From positions 24,468,871 to 24,532,870 of the forward strand of contig CM048557.1 in assembly GCA_026413225.1 (NCBI GenBank): a stretch of 64,000 bases of DNA, given 5' to 3'. Source of the stretch: Otis tarda. Its lineage: Eukaryota > Chordata > Aves > Otidiformes > Otididae. A model generated the notes under the pieces. The model was not told the DNA's origin. It worked only from the letters and a program-made list of their open reading frames with translations, and did not search any database. Numbering within the stretch: the first letter of the stretch is position 1; each line of letters opens with the position of its first letter. Positions 49,680 to 63,837 of the stretch are shown here, piece after piece. The position numbers were made by a program, and so were the translations under genes.

Positions 49680-49808
49680 CTCGGCCTTGGCCAGCAGCGG
49701 GTCCACCCTAGGCCCGGCCGAGTCCACCGAACAAAGGGGAGCAACTTCTAGCAGTTTCCTACAGAAGCTACCACCTTAGGCCCCCCCTCACTAAACAAAA
49801 CCACAACA

Positions 49809-49813
49809 ATTAT
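49809..49813. repeat. Target site duplication ATTAT, right copy (LTR C)
   Basis: Exact partner of 48675-48679. Confidence 0.9.
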
Positions 49814-52800
49814 CAATATGAGGCTGGTAGCAAAAAAAATAGTTATTTTATATGTCAAACTTCTCTTTATTCTACACAGCAATTTTCATGAATTCATTCA
49901 GAAGACAGTATTTCTAAGAATACTGTTTTCATAAACTCAGTTGTTTGTGTGTAACATGCAAATCCAGAAAATTCTCAAACTACCCTGACGTTCCTAATTC
50001 TTCTTCCCAAATGTATCACAACCCCTTCAGTATTTGTTTTTGAGAGGTGATAAGTATTTCTAGAATTTCTGATTTTTTCCCCACTATTTTCAATCCACAA
50101 ATATTTGAAAGCTTGTTCCAAAGCAAGACTTAAAAAAATTTAATCTCTTAATGACCAAAATAACTTGCTGCACAAGGGAAAACTGATAGATGAGGAACAA
50201 TCAGATGAAATAGACGAAAAGAAGAAAGTTCTGATCCAACAGGGAAGACACAGAGAGATCTTTCTCAAACTTAGGGAGAAAATGTGAAAAAGTAGAAAGA
50301 TTCATCTAAACTAGAAGAAACAAACATTTAAGTCTCAGAACTTGAATTTGAGCCAGATTTGAGAGACAGAGTAAACTGCCAAAAGACAGGGGAAAAAAAA
50401 GAGAAAGAAATAAAAAAAAAAAACAAACCCTAGCTGTAGCTACCATTTGACTTCTGAGGACCTCGTCAGAGAATTGGAAGTGGTTTAAATGAGAAACGAC
50501 TGGATGGAGAATGATTTGTGAATCCTTCTGCTTGTTTTAATATGATGACCTAGGTTAAGATGAAATACAAAGAATGTGATACCGAGAACTTTTGTTCTAA
50601 TCTTCTGTTAAGGTCTAGCCAAAGTGGAAGATTTTTTTTTATTTACGCTATAAAGTCAGCAGAAAAAAAAAAGTTATCTCAGAAATAAAGGAAAAGTAGT
50701 GAGAGAAAAAATAATTTCGCATCAGCAGATGAAACTTCAATGAAACAAAATAAACACTGCAAAGCAAGACAGTTACCCATATATCAAAATTCTCAAAGAG
50801 AAAACAGTATTTACTTAAAAACAAATATTTTGGGTGCAAAGCCAACACAAGCACAAAACTTGCAACAAAAATGTTAATTGTGAAATTATATTCCAAGATG
50901 GCATATGAACAGTGTTCATGAGACCTAGCTGGACAGATAACAAGGATCATATTCACAGTCTGGTCATTACATGAGGGAGGAATAAATATTAAAAAAAAAA
51001 AAGTCTGATACTCAGTGAACCCACTATTCCAAGATCTTTCTGAATTCACTTTACATCCTTTGAAAATTTCACCCTAAAACCCCTCATTCCCTGTTGAGAG
51101 AGAATTCCGTCTGTGCAATATGTACATGCACATAGGTATCCCACAGATATGCACATGGGAAATCATAAGCCATATGTACCCAGCTGTCATCCCAACCAAT
51201 GCTCTCCGAAAACCTCAGAAATATCCAAAGCACTTTACATACTCCTATAAAAGACTTCAAAATTCAGCAAACTGACGTAAAATAAGGCAAGCAGACAAAT
51301 AACAATAGACAAAGATAATTTCTCCGATCATTACCACTACACCAAGTGAAAAAAAATCTTTTCAAAGTCAAAAATTCCCTGAAAACGACATTGAATGTGC
51401 AATTCAAACACTTAGGATTTCCTTTGATGTGGCAAATATTGACCATACAGAAGCTAGCAGAGTTCCTACAGGAGCCAAGATCTAATTTACATCTTTTAAA
51501 AACAATTAAGTTACTGAAGTTAAAGAGCAAACCTTTCCTTGTAAATCGCCAGCTACTCCCACATGGGGAATATGATTACTGTAAGCAAGAGCATTATATT
51601 ATCAGTTTCCAGTGCAACTTAAAGTGTAAGATTTTCTTAAGAAGAAAAACTACCTCACATGGGAAAAATACTTAGGGAAAAGAAGTTCACTGTGCAAAGG
51701 GAAGACTGACTAGCGAGTACTTTTGAAATCTGACTTGAAATTGCTTGAAGCTAAAAGAAATTGACAAGTCCATTAGGAGATAAAATTATTCTGAATCTGA
51801 AGAAAGAATTGAGAATGAAAAATCAAGAAAGGAAGAAAAACAAGTTTAAAGATATATGGGAACCTATATTTTCGAATTCCCTTCTTTCCACCCAGCCACA
51901 CACAGGAAGAACTCTCTAACCATTTCAGCAGAAGTAACTAAAGCAAGACAATTTTCCCGCATAGACTGCAGAAGCACTCATAAAATTGGGTAGCTTCAGT
52001 GCATCCCTCTTACTGTTTCTCTAGCTACAAAAAGGAGTGGGAAAAGTGAAGTAATTGTTTCGAAAAAAATGGCAAACATTTGTTATGATGGAGGAGCATA
52101 GACATAAAAACACATCCTGACATCAAAGCTCAAAACCTGATTTCAGTTATAAATGTTTCATCTAAAATTTGCATTATTTCCCCCCCAACCACAAAAAGTT
52201 CCAGAGTTAGCATTTTAAATGGGTCGCTTTGATTTACTGCGAAGCACGGCAGACCTTTCATTTAATTAGTCCCCATAAATACACAACCCTTTTGAGTTCA
52301 CGTCATTTTTGTCAACATAATTTCTAAAACTCATGAGCACAGAAAATGTTTTTACATTTTAAACCAATCTTGACTAATCCAGAAATACATGATCAAAGCT
52401 TGAACCAAACGTCTGAGACACATTACAGACTACATGCATCTCACCATAATGTCAGACCACATCAGGATTTATTCCTTTCAGGGACTGGAAAAAAAAAAAA
52501 ACCTGAATTGCTTTTCTTTGTAAATTTCCAATTTTTATTTAAATACTTAGTTTCATTTTTGCTGATACAATTCAATATTGATGCAACTAATATTAGTTAC
52601 AGAAAAACAAGACAACAGCTAACTCTGCAGTACTCATAGTCCTGAGAAGTGGAACACAGATGCGTGTGCCAGTTCTGTTACCAAAATGTGTATCTCTTCC
52701 CAGTAGAGTTTTCTTACACTGACATCTGAAGCCTCTTAATCAGAAAGCATTAATGGCTAAGTGAAAATATTTTTTTCCAACATATGTATCTCCAAATTGG

Positions 52801-55800
52801 CACACGCAGGCATGCACACATATATACACTCAAAAGTATATTCCAGAATAATTCTGTTCCTCAGAACAGCATTTCTTGCATATAACAAAAAAAAAAAGCA
52901 TCTTTTCCACATATGGGGAAGAAATGCAAAAATAAGGAGTAAACTCAGTAGGCATCAAAGCAAAAGCCAGGATTAATGTGTAGGTAACTACAATCCCACA
53001 ACAGTCCAACACATTAATTTACCAGTGCACCTCTGACTTATGAGGTGGGTTCCCCCTCCCCACCATAGGCTTAAGCTATATCATACACCTGTACAACAGA
53101 TGGCAAAGCCTTGGGTCACTGCCTTAAAGCCTTAGTGCAGGGAGCTGCGGCCTTCCCCAGACATCTAAATAATTAGCAATGGAACTTCCACCAAAAACCT
53201 AGGAACCAACTGTGTAATTACATGAACAAGTGCATTCTTAATATGTTTTCAGCGAAACATGAAGTAAAAATTGTAGATTCACTGATCATTTTAGAAAAAA
53301 AAAATTGGTACACTTTATCAGCGATGCATTTGCTGTGGCTATTTTGGCAAGAATAACTTCACAAGGAAAAAGAATTAGGAGAAAATTATACAAGATGAAC
53401 ACAGGCAGCTCCAGGTCACACAAAATACAAGAAAATAATCTAGTAAAGAAAAATTGAAATTTTATATTGGTCACAATCAATTTTAATTAGTAATATTTTA
53501 ATATATCTCTATTGATTTGGGATTTTGGCTCATTCATGTAATTTTTAATGATTCCAATTCACTTAGAAAGGAAACTAGATATTTATGTACCACTTCCCGT
53601 TTTCACATTATCCACAGAACAGTCCTACCCCCTTACCAGGTCCCACTTGTCAAGGTTACTATATTTAAGCAACAGCTGTATCCCAGCCTGCTACAGTGCC
53701 ATCTAGTGATTCTGGAACACATGATGACTAACAAGTCAAAAAACGCTGCAGGTTGACAACGCTATGCTTCTATATTTAGACCAAGGGAAAAGGTAGAACA
53801 ATAAAAAGCTGTTCAAAGAGCAACATACGCACAAAGGGATTCACTCGCATATGTTATTTACCAGGAGATCACTTAGTGAAATGTAATAAACCAAATATGT
53901 CCATTTTTATTTGTGTCTCTAGTGCAGTTAAAAGATCACTTATTTCATTACATCCTCAAACACCTTTTCAAAGGATTAAGTATTTGTGGAAACACACTTG
54001 TTATGAAAAGGATCTAAGATACTGATCATTTAAAATCAATGCTTTTTAGCATAAAAAATAAACTTCTGTCCTGAAATTACACTGACTTTTTTCATTGAAA
54101 AACATAACAATTTTTGTTTATTTTATTTTCCTTTTCCTTCTTATGTTTCTGCTTTCTTTGTTTACTGCTCTATATCACATGCAAAAAAAAAAGGAAAAGA
54201 GAAGCCAGAGTAAACAAAACTGCAGCAGTAGAAAAAAGAGAAAACACACTAGAAAAGCTATTTTTTTTTAACTGTCTTTCTCATTAAGAGAAAATCCATG
54301 GAAAATTGGAGCAAAACAAAGTTCAGTTCATATTTTGTAGCTCAAAATACTACTTCTGTAAGCACTACTGTGAAATGCAATAGCAAGTGAAATCAATTCA
54401 AGTTGTGCTGAGGCATCAACTGGGAATTAAAGGGTCAGAAAAGCCGTACTATATTTTCCACTATTTTAATACTTAATATTCAAAAGAATACTTACCTTTT
54501 TCCTCAGAGTGTTGCTAACAACTAGAGACAGAACACCAGGCAAGGCTTATCACATTATTAATGACTGAAATAGTTGAAAGGGGAAACTGAAACCTGTGAC
54601 ACAGACCTCCTAAAAGGTCTATAAGAAAACAACTTCAAATTAATTGATCAGTGCATTCAAATATTTTTTTTAGAATGTTTCAGGATTCAGGACTTTGTAT
54701 AACAATGTGATAACACTCAGGCAAGGAGGAACAAAAGCTGGAAGCAAACATACACAGAAGTTTCCTTTAAATCACACACCAGACATAGGGCAAAACTATG
54801 GAAAAGATACAGGCTTTCTCCTATGAACTGTGTTTTCTCACATAACCAGGCACTCTCAAGTCTGAAAGGCTGATCACTAGTAAGGTTTTGCTTTATTATT
54901 ACCAAATTACTATGCATCTTTACCTACATCCTAGGAATAAAATATCCTGACATTGCTTTTGAAATAAAACATTCTACAAGAATGTACCGTCTACCTTACA
55001 TATACAACCTATATTGAATATAATTGAGACTATCGAAATAAAATTGGTATTAAAAAACAATGTGCTGAATGACTCAACAAACTGGGGGAAGGTGAAGAGT
55101 TGTCTGAATCACAGAGCAAATTCAACATCGTGCAGGCAGATTTTCTGTTTTATTAACTAGAACTGCGTAGGATTTAATGATCTGAATGAACCATGTCTTC
55201 ATTAAATGAACTCAAATGTCTTCCCAAAGTGAGAACGTACATACATCTGTCAAAAGGTAATCATGGCAGTACGTGTACTGCATATATGCATGTATGCGTA
55301 GGTTGCCTATATTCTGACAATTAACCAAAGAATTCAAAAGCTATAAACATTGATTCGTGGGGTGGAAGAACCAGCTGTGTATTCACATTTACTTGAGGTA
55401 CACTTAACTAGAAGAAATAACAGGAAGAAAGCGTAGCAAAAAAAAAAGGTAATTAAAAAAAAAATTAATTATGAGGGGGGAAGGGGGTGTACATAAGGGG
55501 CTTGCTATCACTTTGACATCACTGCATTGAAGCAGGTACAGAGGAAGAAAGATGTTTGGTTTCACCAAAAAGTTACAAGTCAAGCTATGTTTTTAAAATA
55601 GTAATGCTGTATTCTTCACTTACATAATGTCAATTACCTTGAGAGTTTGGGAAATCTTGTAGCTAAGTGGCAGAATTATTGTTCTGTGTGAATTCAGAAG
55701 ACATTAAGAACAAGCCTGCTTATTTCTAAATTAAACAAACGCAAAGGCTATACAGCTACAGACAAAGGGTTTTTTCTCCCCTCAAAACAAAGAATCTACC

Positions 55801-58800
55801 TTTCAGATAAAGGAATAATAAAAAATATTTTATAGTTTTAATGACTTAAATAATTGTATCACTTAAAAATTACAGTTCTAAACCTGAAGTTGACCTTAAA
55901 TTCATTATTTATTGATGACAGTATCTAGAGGACTGCTGCAGCTTCCTCATCAAATCTTAATGATAAACTGCACCTCTTGCCCAAAATTACATTTCCAGTA
56001 TAGTAGTTATTCATAATGCAAACTCAGCAAGGATATTACAATTTGAAATGGAAAGCTGGAGGAACAGGGCAAGAAGACTCATTGCCAGCAAGAAGAAAGT
56101 GTTCCAATTAAGATGTTGGACTGAGTCTCAGAAAGCTTACTTTACACATATGCCACAGGATTTCCCCACCCTCCCCCAACATCTTCAATACTTGCTCTGT
56201 GCCTGTTCCTCACCAGAAAAAATAGAAACAGTAATATTTCTCTGATTAGAGCACAGCTATCTCTAGCACCACAAGTAAAGAGTGGTCAAAAATAGAATGG
56301 GATCCTTCAGAACTGTCATAAACTTCTCCAGTGGCTCAATGCATCAGAGAAATTATACTTAGCTAATACCATCCAAAACAATCCTTCAGTTCTCCTCACA
56401 AGGAGGAAAAGAAAACATAGGATTAAAACCTAACAATATTTCACACTTAATTACACCGTAATTGCTGCAATGACTGACAGTAAGCAAGCACAATAAAGGC
56501 TGCATCAGCTGGAACATGCAAACCTACCTACATTTCTCCAGACTCTCTAACAGGCTAATTTTGGCTCTGTTCAACTATATTACAGTGTATTAGAGTTTGT
56601 TATTACTTGACATTCACCTATAATGCCAGCAGTGTTTGACATAAAACCTCTATCACCTCTGAGAGACCTATGAGAAAGTAAACATCTTGTTTGACCCATG
56701 TATGACAAAGGGTGCAGGAATAAACAGCCAAAAAAAAAAAAAGTGGTTATGTTAAAATATGGTACTAAAGATTCCTTACATTATCATAATGTCCTGTAAC
56801 TTAAAAGGTCAAATAAAAATTAATACAAAATCAATAGAAGTCAAGAGACAGATACAAAAAAAAATATTAAAGATATGGAAAGACTCTTATAAGAAAATAC
56901 AGTTTGAAAGTATGGATGAAAGGCAGACTGTTTCTTCCAGATAGAAGAATAATAAAGAGCAGTTGCACAAGCATCCTTCCTCCTTCCCTCCTCCTCCCAA
57001 ACAAATCACATTTGCACTGGCAATAGGTCTATTCCGGGTTGATTAGAAGATCCTTTAAATAGGGCAGATACTGCCCAGAACAGTCCTGCCACCCTGACTA
57101 CAGTTGTGCCAACAGTGGCAATATTGGCAAATAAATCAGCAGAGGAACAGGGTGGGGAAGCACGTGAATGGGTACAACTGCTACTCCTTTATGAGGATAG
57201 TAATAGTATAGGATAGTAATATTCATACACACTATAGATTCATCAGATATAATTTGCTTTCTTACTGCAGAAAGATTAAACAAGTCATATTAAACCATAG
57301 AACTCATTAATATTTTGTAGTGGTATTTTTTTAAATTATGATCATGGAACAAGCAATAGTAGTAAAACCAGTTTTCTTATCAGGATTAAAAAAATGTAAT
57401 GTGAATACACATCCACCTTTCTTTAGGGCAAAAGTCACTATTTATGTGGGAGAAATATGGTAGTCCTACGGTTCTTTTACTCTTGCACATCAAAGAAGGA
57501 GAAAAATATTGTGAGAAAATCTTTGTTGAAGCTTTGTTTCAGAATGAACAGACTAATCCTCCATGCTCCACAGGTACCATGTTAATTACCTGTTGCAAGC
57601 GAAGAATGAGTATCTCCAATAGATTCCTACAGGGACCATGCTACCAAGCAAGGACAGCACTATATGCTATGCTACAGCATTGCTCATGGGTTGCTCCAAG
57701 GCACATTTTCGACACACAAAAACTCAGCTGTTTCTCTTGATGAGACTGGTTTACAAAAAGTGAAACAGAAAAACAATAAAGGCAGAACAAAAGATGAATG
57801 AGAGCAATTATTACTGAGTAAAAAATGATGACTCAGATTAGCTTGTTGATGCATGACAAAAGCTTGATAGCTGAACTCACTGTGTCTTCACTTTGTTTAG
57901 TGAATTTGTAGCAGTTATGGGGCTGTTCAGCTTAAATCAATTTGTTAGGAAATTAACTTTAATTATTTGTTTCAAATCAATGCAACTTTTAAGGTCATTC
58001 TAACAACTTTCCAATACACTAGGGAGAAAAAGTACACTAATATGCCTACTAACTCTCAAATCGCAAACATACAGAGAGATTAAAAAATATATGTATTTAA
58101 AAGTCACCAAATAATTTCACTCATGTGAGACACTGGGATAGATGAGAGAATTATCTAAGCATCAACAAATATATATCATTAATAGGAACAAATACATTGT
58201 CAAAGTCCATACCTGCCATTAAAAAGGAACAGTTGGAAAGCTTTGGAGAAGCAGGCCTTAAAAGGGTAACTCCAGCAGTTCCACTAAGATAAAAGGTAGT
58301 ATCCATTCCAAAAGATGTCAATGACCTACCTAACACAAATTCCTCGATAACATGTGAGACCCTGCAACAGATACCAACAGGAAGCTGTAAATCCAGAAAT
58401 CACACCAAATCACATAATAGCATGCCATAAAATATTGATTTTTTTTTTTTCCTGGGTCTTCTGAGTACAAGGATTGAAAATTCCTGACAATTTATACTTG
58501 CTAGCCCAGAAGGCTTTTAAAACTCAAAATCTAACATTGTCCTACTAATTTGTAAATCCATCAGTTTTCTGCTAAATTCAGAAACTCTGGACCCAGTTAT
58601 ATTCACCAAGGATGTGTCCTACAGAAGATCTGTCTTTCACTTTGTCCTCTATTTCACCAAAAGATCCTAACTGTAAAAACTCTAAAACTTCACCTCTGAA
58701 GTAATACTTAATTCACTAAAGAACAGCAACCTTGGAACTGAACACTGCAGTGGCTGCAGATAAGTTCAGCTGAAATACATAAAAGACTAAAGATCTTTTT

Positions 58801-61800
58801 CCTATGCTTCTTGGCACCAATGAAAAATTAGTTCAGAGTTCTCTTCCTGAGAATATGAAATAATCAAAGCTAAAGCACATAAGGACAGAAAATCTTTGTC
58901 AAAACATCCCCTCAATTTAACCTCTGTTCCAGTTCTTTATGTAAGTTTGTATAAAAAATATACCACCTTACGGCTACCAGAGTTTTGATGAAGCCCTCAC
59001 TCATCACAGTGAAGAAAAAAAAGTCAGGCAGCGTGAAGAAAGTAGCAATAATCCTTGCTTTGCCTTTTTTTCACATTCAACTTCCAGTAACAGTAACCTC
59101 CTCAATACAAAACCTCTTCTAAATTTCATCTGAAAAATACACCTCCTCCTCTCCAATCCATTCTCTGTTATTTCCTCCATCTCATAATGCAGTTATTTTA
59201 CATGATTCATAAGTGTCCTGTGATTATTTCAACATCTATGGGAACTGAGCTGTACTGAGAAACAGTCCACTTAGCAGAGGTCCTGTTTTCTGCTGCCTAC
59301 TATTTGCTTAGTCATTTTGTCTTTCACAAAGTTGGGATTGCTCGAATGAGCAGAATCTGAACCTGTAAGTAGCTCTGAAAAAAGCAATCTATCTCTTGCC
59401 TCTGTCTATGCAGAGTTGCTGCTCTTTTTACCTCACTCCTTTCCTTTGCTTTATGTATACATAAAGCAAAATGTGTTCTGAAAGATTTGCTGTTGTCAGA
59501 TACCATTGTGCTATCTTTGCCCACTGCTGAAAAAGAAAGCATGCTAACTTTTGGCTAAAAGGCTCCTGCTCTGTCTCGTTTTCCCACATTAGTACATAGC
59601 ACACAACACACAGCAATGTGCAAGTGTTTTGTGCCTCAGAAACTAATTATGCTTTAAAAGTATTCAGTAGATTTTATGCTACCCTGGAGAAGAATTTCAC
59701 ATTTCACAGATGGAGGAATCAAGAATGAATGATCAAGTCACTTGTCCGAAGTAATTTAGTGGCAAATTCAGGAACAGAATTCAAGTGTCCTATTATACCC
59801 ACTAGGAAATATACTTCAATATCAACAGTTAGTATCCACATAAACTCCTTTTGCAACTTATCCTGTTCAATGAATCTTTCTGATCAAGCCTAGTACTAAG
59901 ATATCCCATCACAGGGAGAAAAGATTATTTCTTCTGTGCTAATGAATGGCAATTTTGATCTGAAATGACAGTACTTCACTGACAGTCAGGGGTTTGGATT
60001 GCTTGCCATCTGTTCATTCATGTATAATTTCAAAGGGAAAATCATCAACTAACAATGAACAATTTTGTGATTTGAACTTCATAGGTCATCTATCTCTGAA
60101 AGTTTAAGATAATTTGGCTATAGTAACTACCAAATTTTTATTAACAAATGCATAATATAAGAAAAAATTATTTCGAATCCTGAGAACAACTGGGTCTTTT
60201 CTAGATGCTAAATATCTGCAGCTCCCACTGATTTCACAGAAGCAGCGAGGGGTCAACATGTTTTGACTTTCTAGAAAGGCAAAAATGACAGCACCAAGTC
60301 AAGTAACATTCTGGTAAGCCAATGATCTGCTCATCCAATCATAATGGGGTCACTACTATATATTTTTTCAGAATTTTACCTGCCCACTTATTTACTCATT
60401 TTATTACCCGCTTCTGGGACATTGTCTTTTTGCTGTATACACTATTAAGAGAAGTTTAAAAACAAGAAAACAAACTATAAATATATTTTATTTGATCTGC
60501 TCTGTTCTTCTACTCTTGCTCCAGGAGTTAACAGAAGTAACTTTTTTGAAGTTAAAAAATAAAAGGATAACTATTTGAAAAAGTTTTCTGAAAGAGGACA
60601 CTGCTTGCGAGTATTTAAATAGCACAGACTTTGTCTATATGCTTAATAGGAGCTCTGCAACATAACTGCAATTGTTAGAGAGTGGTAGGATTTTATCATT
60701 CTCCTGGAACCTGCTACCATTAGTAGGTGATGATCCTAACAGGAAAAGGCTAAGTAGTATGAACTATTATCAATCCACTTTTGTATGAGACATAGTAGTG
60801 GTACTTATTCAGTAACAAATACAATTTGAAAAGGAGCTACTGACAAAGGGAGATTTAGAAACAGTCTAATCTTGGCAGAAAATTTAAGTGGCATTCAGTT
60901 CTATTTTTCTAGAATCAAGTATTATTTAGATTAAAGAGTCTGGGAAAAAAAAACAGGAACATCTTAAGAGTAATTCTAGCACTAATATTCTGATTTACCT
61001 ACAGGAAATTTAAATATAGGAGTAATAAACCAAGGATTTGATCTTGAACTGATCGACACAGCACCGATTAAGATGATTCATTTTGTTCTGTTTCAAAATT
61101 TAGCTCCAGTCAAGAATTCAGTAGAGCCAGAGAAATCTAATTATCGTGTTGGAAAAAGAGGAAGATGTTAAGTAAAAGTATTTGGAACTATAATCCGTCA
61201 AGGAATTCAGTGGGATTTCCAAGACTGGGGCAGGGGTAAAAGGGTGGGAATTTGTACATATATACATACATATATACATAGTTTTTAGAGTTGGGCTGGA
61301 TGGGCCAGGGAATCTTTTTCAAGATCTATTTCAAACTCACCTGTGTGAAGCTGTGCTTTTAGTATCTGAATATCAGGACCTTGGATACTGAGCTAAGCTT
61401 AGCTATTTTGAGGAAGATAACCACCTAAGAAACACCACAGAAACTTGTTCCATAGTTGGCATTTTAGTACAGTAAGGCTGGAACGTGCCATAGAGTAAAC
61501 AATCTCTCTCTCATATCACATTTGGAAATGGCCCAGGCACACAATTCAACCATGCTGCCCAGAGGCTGAAATTCAGACATGCCTAGATTGGGTGGTTTAA
61601 TTCAGAATTACCTTAACCCATAAAACCAGAGATTATATAGAAATAAAATCTGGAAATCAACTGACAATCAAGGTAAAATGGAAAGGGCATGCAGGCAGCT
61701 TTATTTCACTAAGAGAATGAAGGGACATCTTGCTTGATAGCGTTTGTTTTCCCTTTACCTTAGGAGGCCTAGCCTAGGAAGTTCACTGCCCCAATTCATT

Positions 61801-63059
61801 ATATTTCCACTCTATTATTCTAGCCTGTCATCTTTGACCATTAAAAAACATTTATCACAATAAATTGTGAAGTGATGCAAAACAAAGCAATGATCCATTT
61901 CCAACCTGATAACCAGAATGACTGGAAGAAATAATGACGGTCAGACTGCTGTTCAAATGCCTATGAGTCTCTAATGATCAAAAGAGTGTATTATTCCCTT
62001 TAATTGGGCTACCCAGCCTTCTCTTTGGGTAGTTAGGGATGAACACTCAAGAGTGTTCTGGATTCAGTTATAAAACGTAAAGCAGCAAAACCATGAAGTT
62101 GCTACACAGTTCACAACATGCTTCTGTTATCTCCCTGCTTTTCTTTGAGAAACAGGACAAAAGCATAAGTACATTTTTTTTCAGTACTTTGTTACTTAAA
62201 TATATTTATAAAATTGAAATGTAGTTGTCAGAGTTTAAACACCCAAATGGACAGAAACAGAAATTTCCTCCTTCAGAGAAGGAGACGTGTTCAAGCACAC
62301 ATTTAAATTCTGACACACGTCCCTGAATTGAAAGTATTGTGGAGAAACTGCTCATTCCTTCACATACAGTATCTCTTTTTACTGTGATACTCTAAATGTC
62401 CTTTACTCCTAAGGATGACCTGAAGATTATGAGCTTTCCCACGTCCTCACCTATTTCTGCTTTTTTATTTCACTCTCTCAAACCAGCAACTAGATCTATT
62501 TATAAATCAAACAAATAAGTGTATTATACTGTTATGTAACTATTTTTATTTAATTAAAGTTTTTAAAAATCATTAAACATCCTGGATATATTATAATGGA
62601 CAACGAGGATGAACTGTAGGATAAGCATTCACTTTCCACACTACTTACATACGTACAATCATAGGTTATTCTCCCTACATTTGTTCTAATTCTAATTAAG
62701 CCTTCTCAGAATCACTGCTTCCTAATGATTCTTTTGCTGTCCAAGCTTTCTAAGCAAAATAGTTCACTCAAATAATACGTCTGTTTCAGGCCAGAATAAA
62801 GTGGTGGGGTTTTTTTCAATTTCTTTTTAAAATGAGCCTTGCAGCTAATGCATGCCATTTCCAAATGCCCTTCCAAATCTAAAAGAACAGTAACACTTCC
62901 TTGCACAGAAAGCCAATGTTTACTTGTCTTTTTGTTGCCTCATCTCCTTTATTATTTTTTTAAACATGAGCAATACTAGATTCTAAATGTATAAAGCTAC
63001 GTAAAGGCATAGCACACTGTATTTGTGTCACTTGCATTTTTATCTGTATTTAATTGTCT
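49814..63059. other. AT-rich non-coding DNA, no gene seen
   Basis: About 13 kb with no recognisable gene, RNA or clear repeat family. Open frames reach 133 codons (50648-51049, minus) but carry no domain. Low-complexity items include A-runs near 52490, a G-rich patch near 55475-55500 and an alternating TACATA patch at 61255-61280. A short stretch near 61283-61330 faintly recalls a CR1 3' tail but was not accepted. Confidence 0.55.
61255..61280. repeat. TACATA-type simple repeat
   Basis: Alternating purine-pyrimidine sequence made of TACATA and TATA units over about 26 bases. Confidence 0.75.
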
Positions 63060-63837
63060 AGAGCTTAATGATGGTGACAACATGGTTGAGTGTTTATGGG
63101 TAAGAATCAAGGGAAAGCCCAACAAGCCAGATACCATGGTGGGAGTCTGTTATGGACCACCCAACCAGAACAGAGAAGCAGATGAAATATTCTATAAGCA
63201 GCTGAAAGGAGTCTCACAATCGCTAGTTCTTGTTTGTGGGGGACTTCAACTTACCAGATAACTGCTGGAAATACAATAGAGCAGAGAGGAAACAGTCTAG
63301 GAGTGGGTGGAGGATAACTTCCTGAAACAGATGGTAAGGGCACCAACTAGGCAAGGCGCCTCATTGGATCTGTGGTTTGCGAACAGAAGACTTGTGGGTG
63401 ATGTGATGGTTGGAGGTCATCTAGAGCATAGTGACTACAAAATGAGGGAGGTTTTTGATTCTTGGAGAAGTAAGGAGTCGGGGGGCAGCAGAACTGCCAC
63501 CTTAGACTTCCAGAGAGCAGGAGTCCCTTGTGAGGCAGTCCTGAATGGCAAAGGAGTAGAGCAAGGCTGGACATTCTTCAAGAAGGAAACCTTAAAGGCA
63601 CAGGAGCCATGTCCCCATGTGCCAAAAGCTGAGCTGGCAGGGAAAAAGATGAGTCTGGCTGAACAGAGAGCTTTGGCTGTAATTCAGGAAAAAAAAAGGA
63701 GAATTCATGACCTTTGGAAGAAGGGGCCTGCAACTCAGAAGAACTACAAGGATGTCAAGAGGTTATGCAGGGAGAAAATTAGAAGGGTCAAAGCCCAACT
63801 AGAACCTAATCTGGCTACTGCCATAAAATACAATTAA
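63060..63837 (+). pseudogene. CR1 ORF2 endonuclease and linker fragment
   Basis: Reads MVGVCYGPPNQNREADEIFY, then a GDFNLPDNCWKYN stretch in the +1 frame, then VEDNFLKQMVRAPTR, VGDVMVGG and LEHSDYKM back in the first frame, followed by EGWTFFKKE-like and LCREKIRR blocks. GDFN and S-D-H are conserved motifs of the AP-type endonuclease of LINEs; here the final histidine of S-D-H is tyrosine (CAC to TAC). Two compensating single-base shifts bracket the GDFN segment (about 63228 and 63300), and TAA at 63835-63837 closes the frame early. Non-functional. Confidence 0.85.

Larger units (their letters stand above)
48680..49808 (-). mobile_element. Solo LTR C of the same endogenous retrovirus family, - strand
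   Basis: This 1129-bp block is the reverse complement of the same LTR family: on the plus strand it starts TGTCATAG and ends CCACAACA, flanked by a perfect ATTAT duplication. On its own strand it keeps TATTTAAG and AATAAA, while the CCAAT box has become CCAGT. It resembles copy A in lacking the short insertion of copy B, and copy B in keeping the segment deleted from copy A. No internal retroviral sequence adjoins it. A 252-codon frame on the plus strand (49021-49779) is antisense to the LTR and overlaps other long frames, so it is not taken as a gene. Confidence 0.92.

Noticed and set aside
55475-55500. Possible G-quadruplex in a G-rich patch
   Set aside because: Only three separate long G runs are present at short spacing; four are needed for a simple intramolecular quadruplex.
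57917-57937. GGGGCTGTTCAGC, as found in CR1 ORF2
   Set aside because: Only about 15 bases match and nothing on either side continues the similarity.
61283-61330. Stretch with GGGCTGGATGGGCCAGGG resembling a CR1 3' tail
   Set aside because: It lacks the AAGGTCCCTTCC core and the ATTCTATG octamers. The likeness is too weak to separate from chance.
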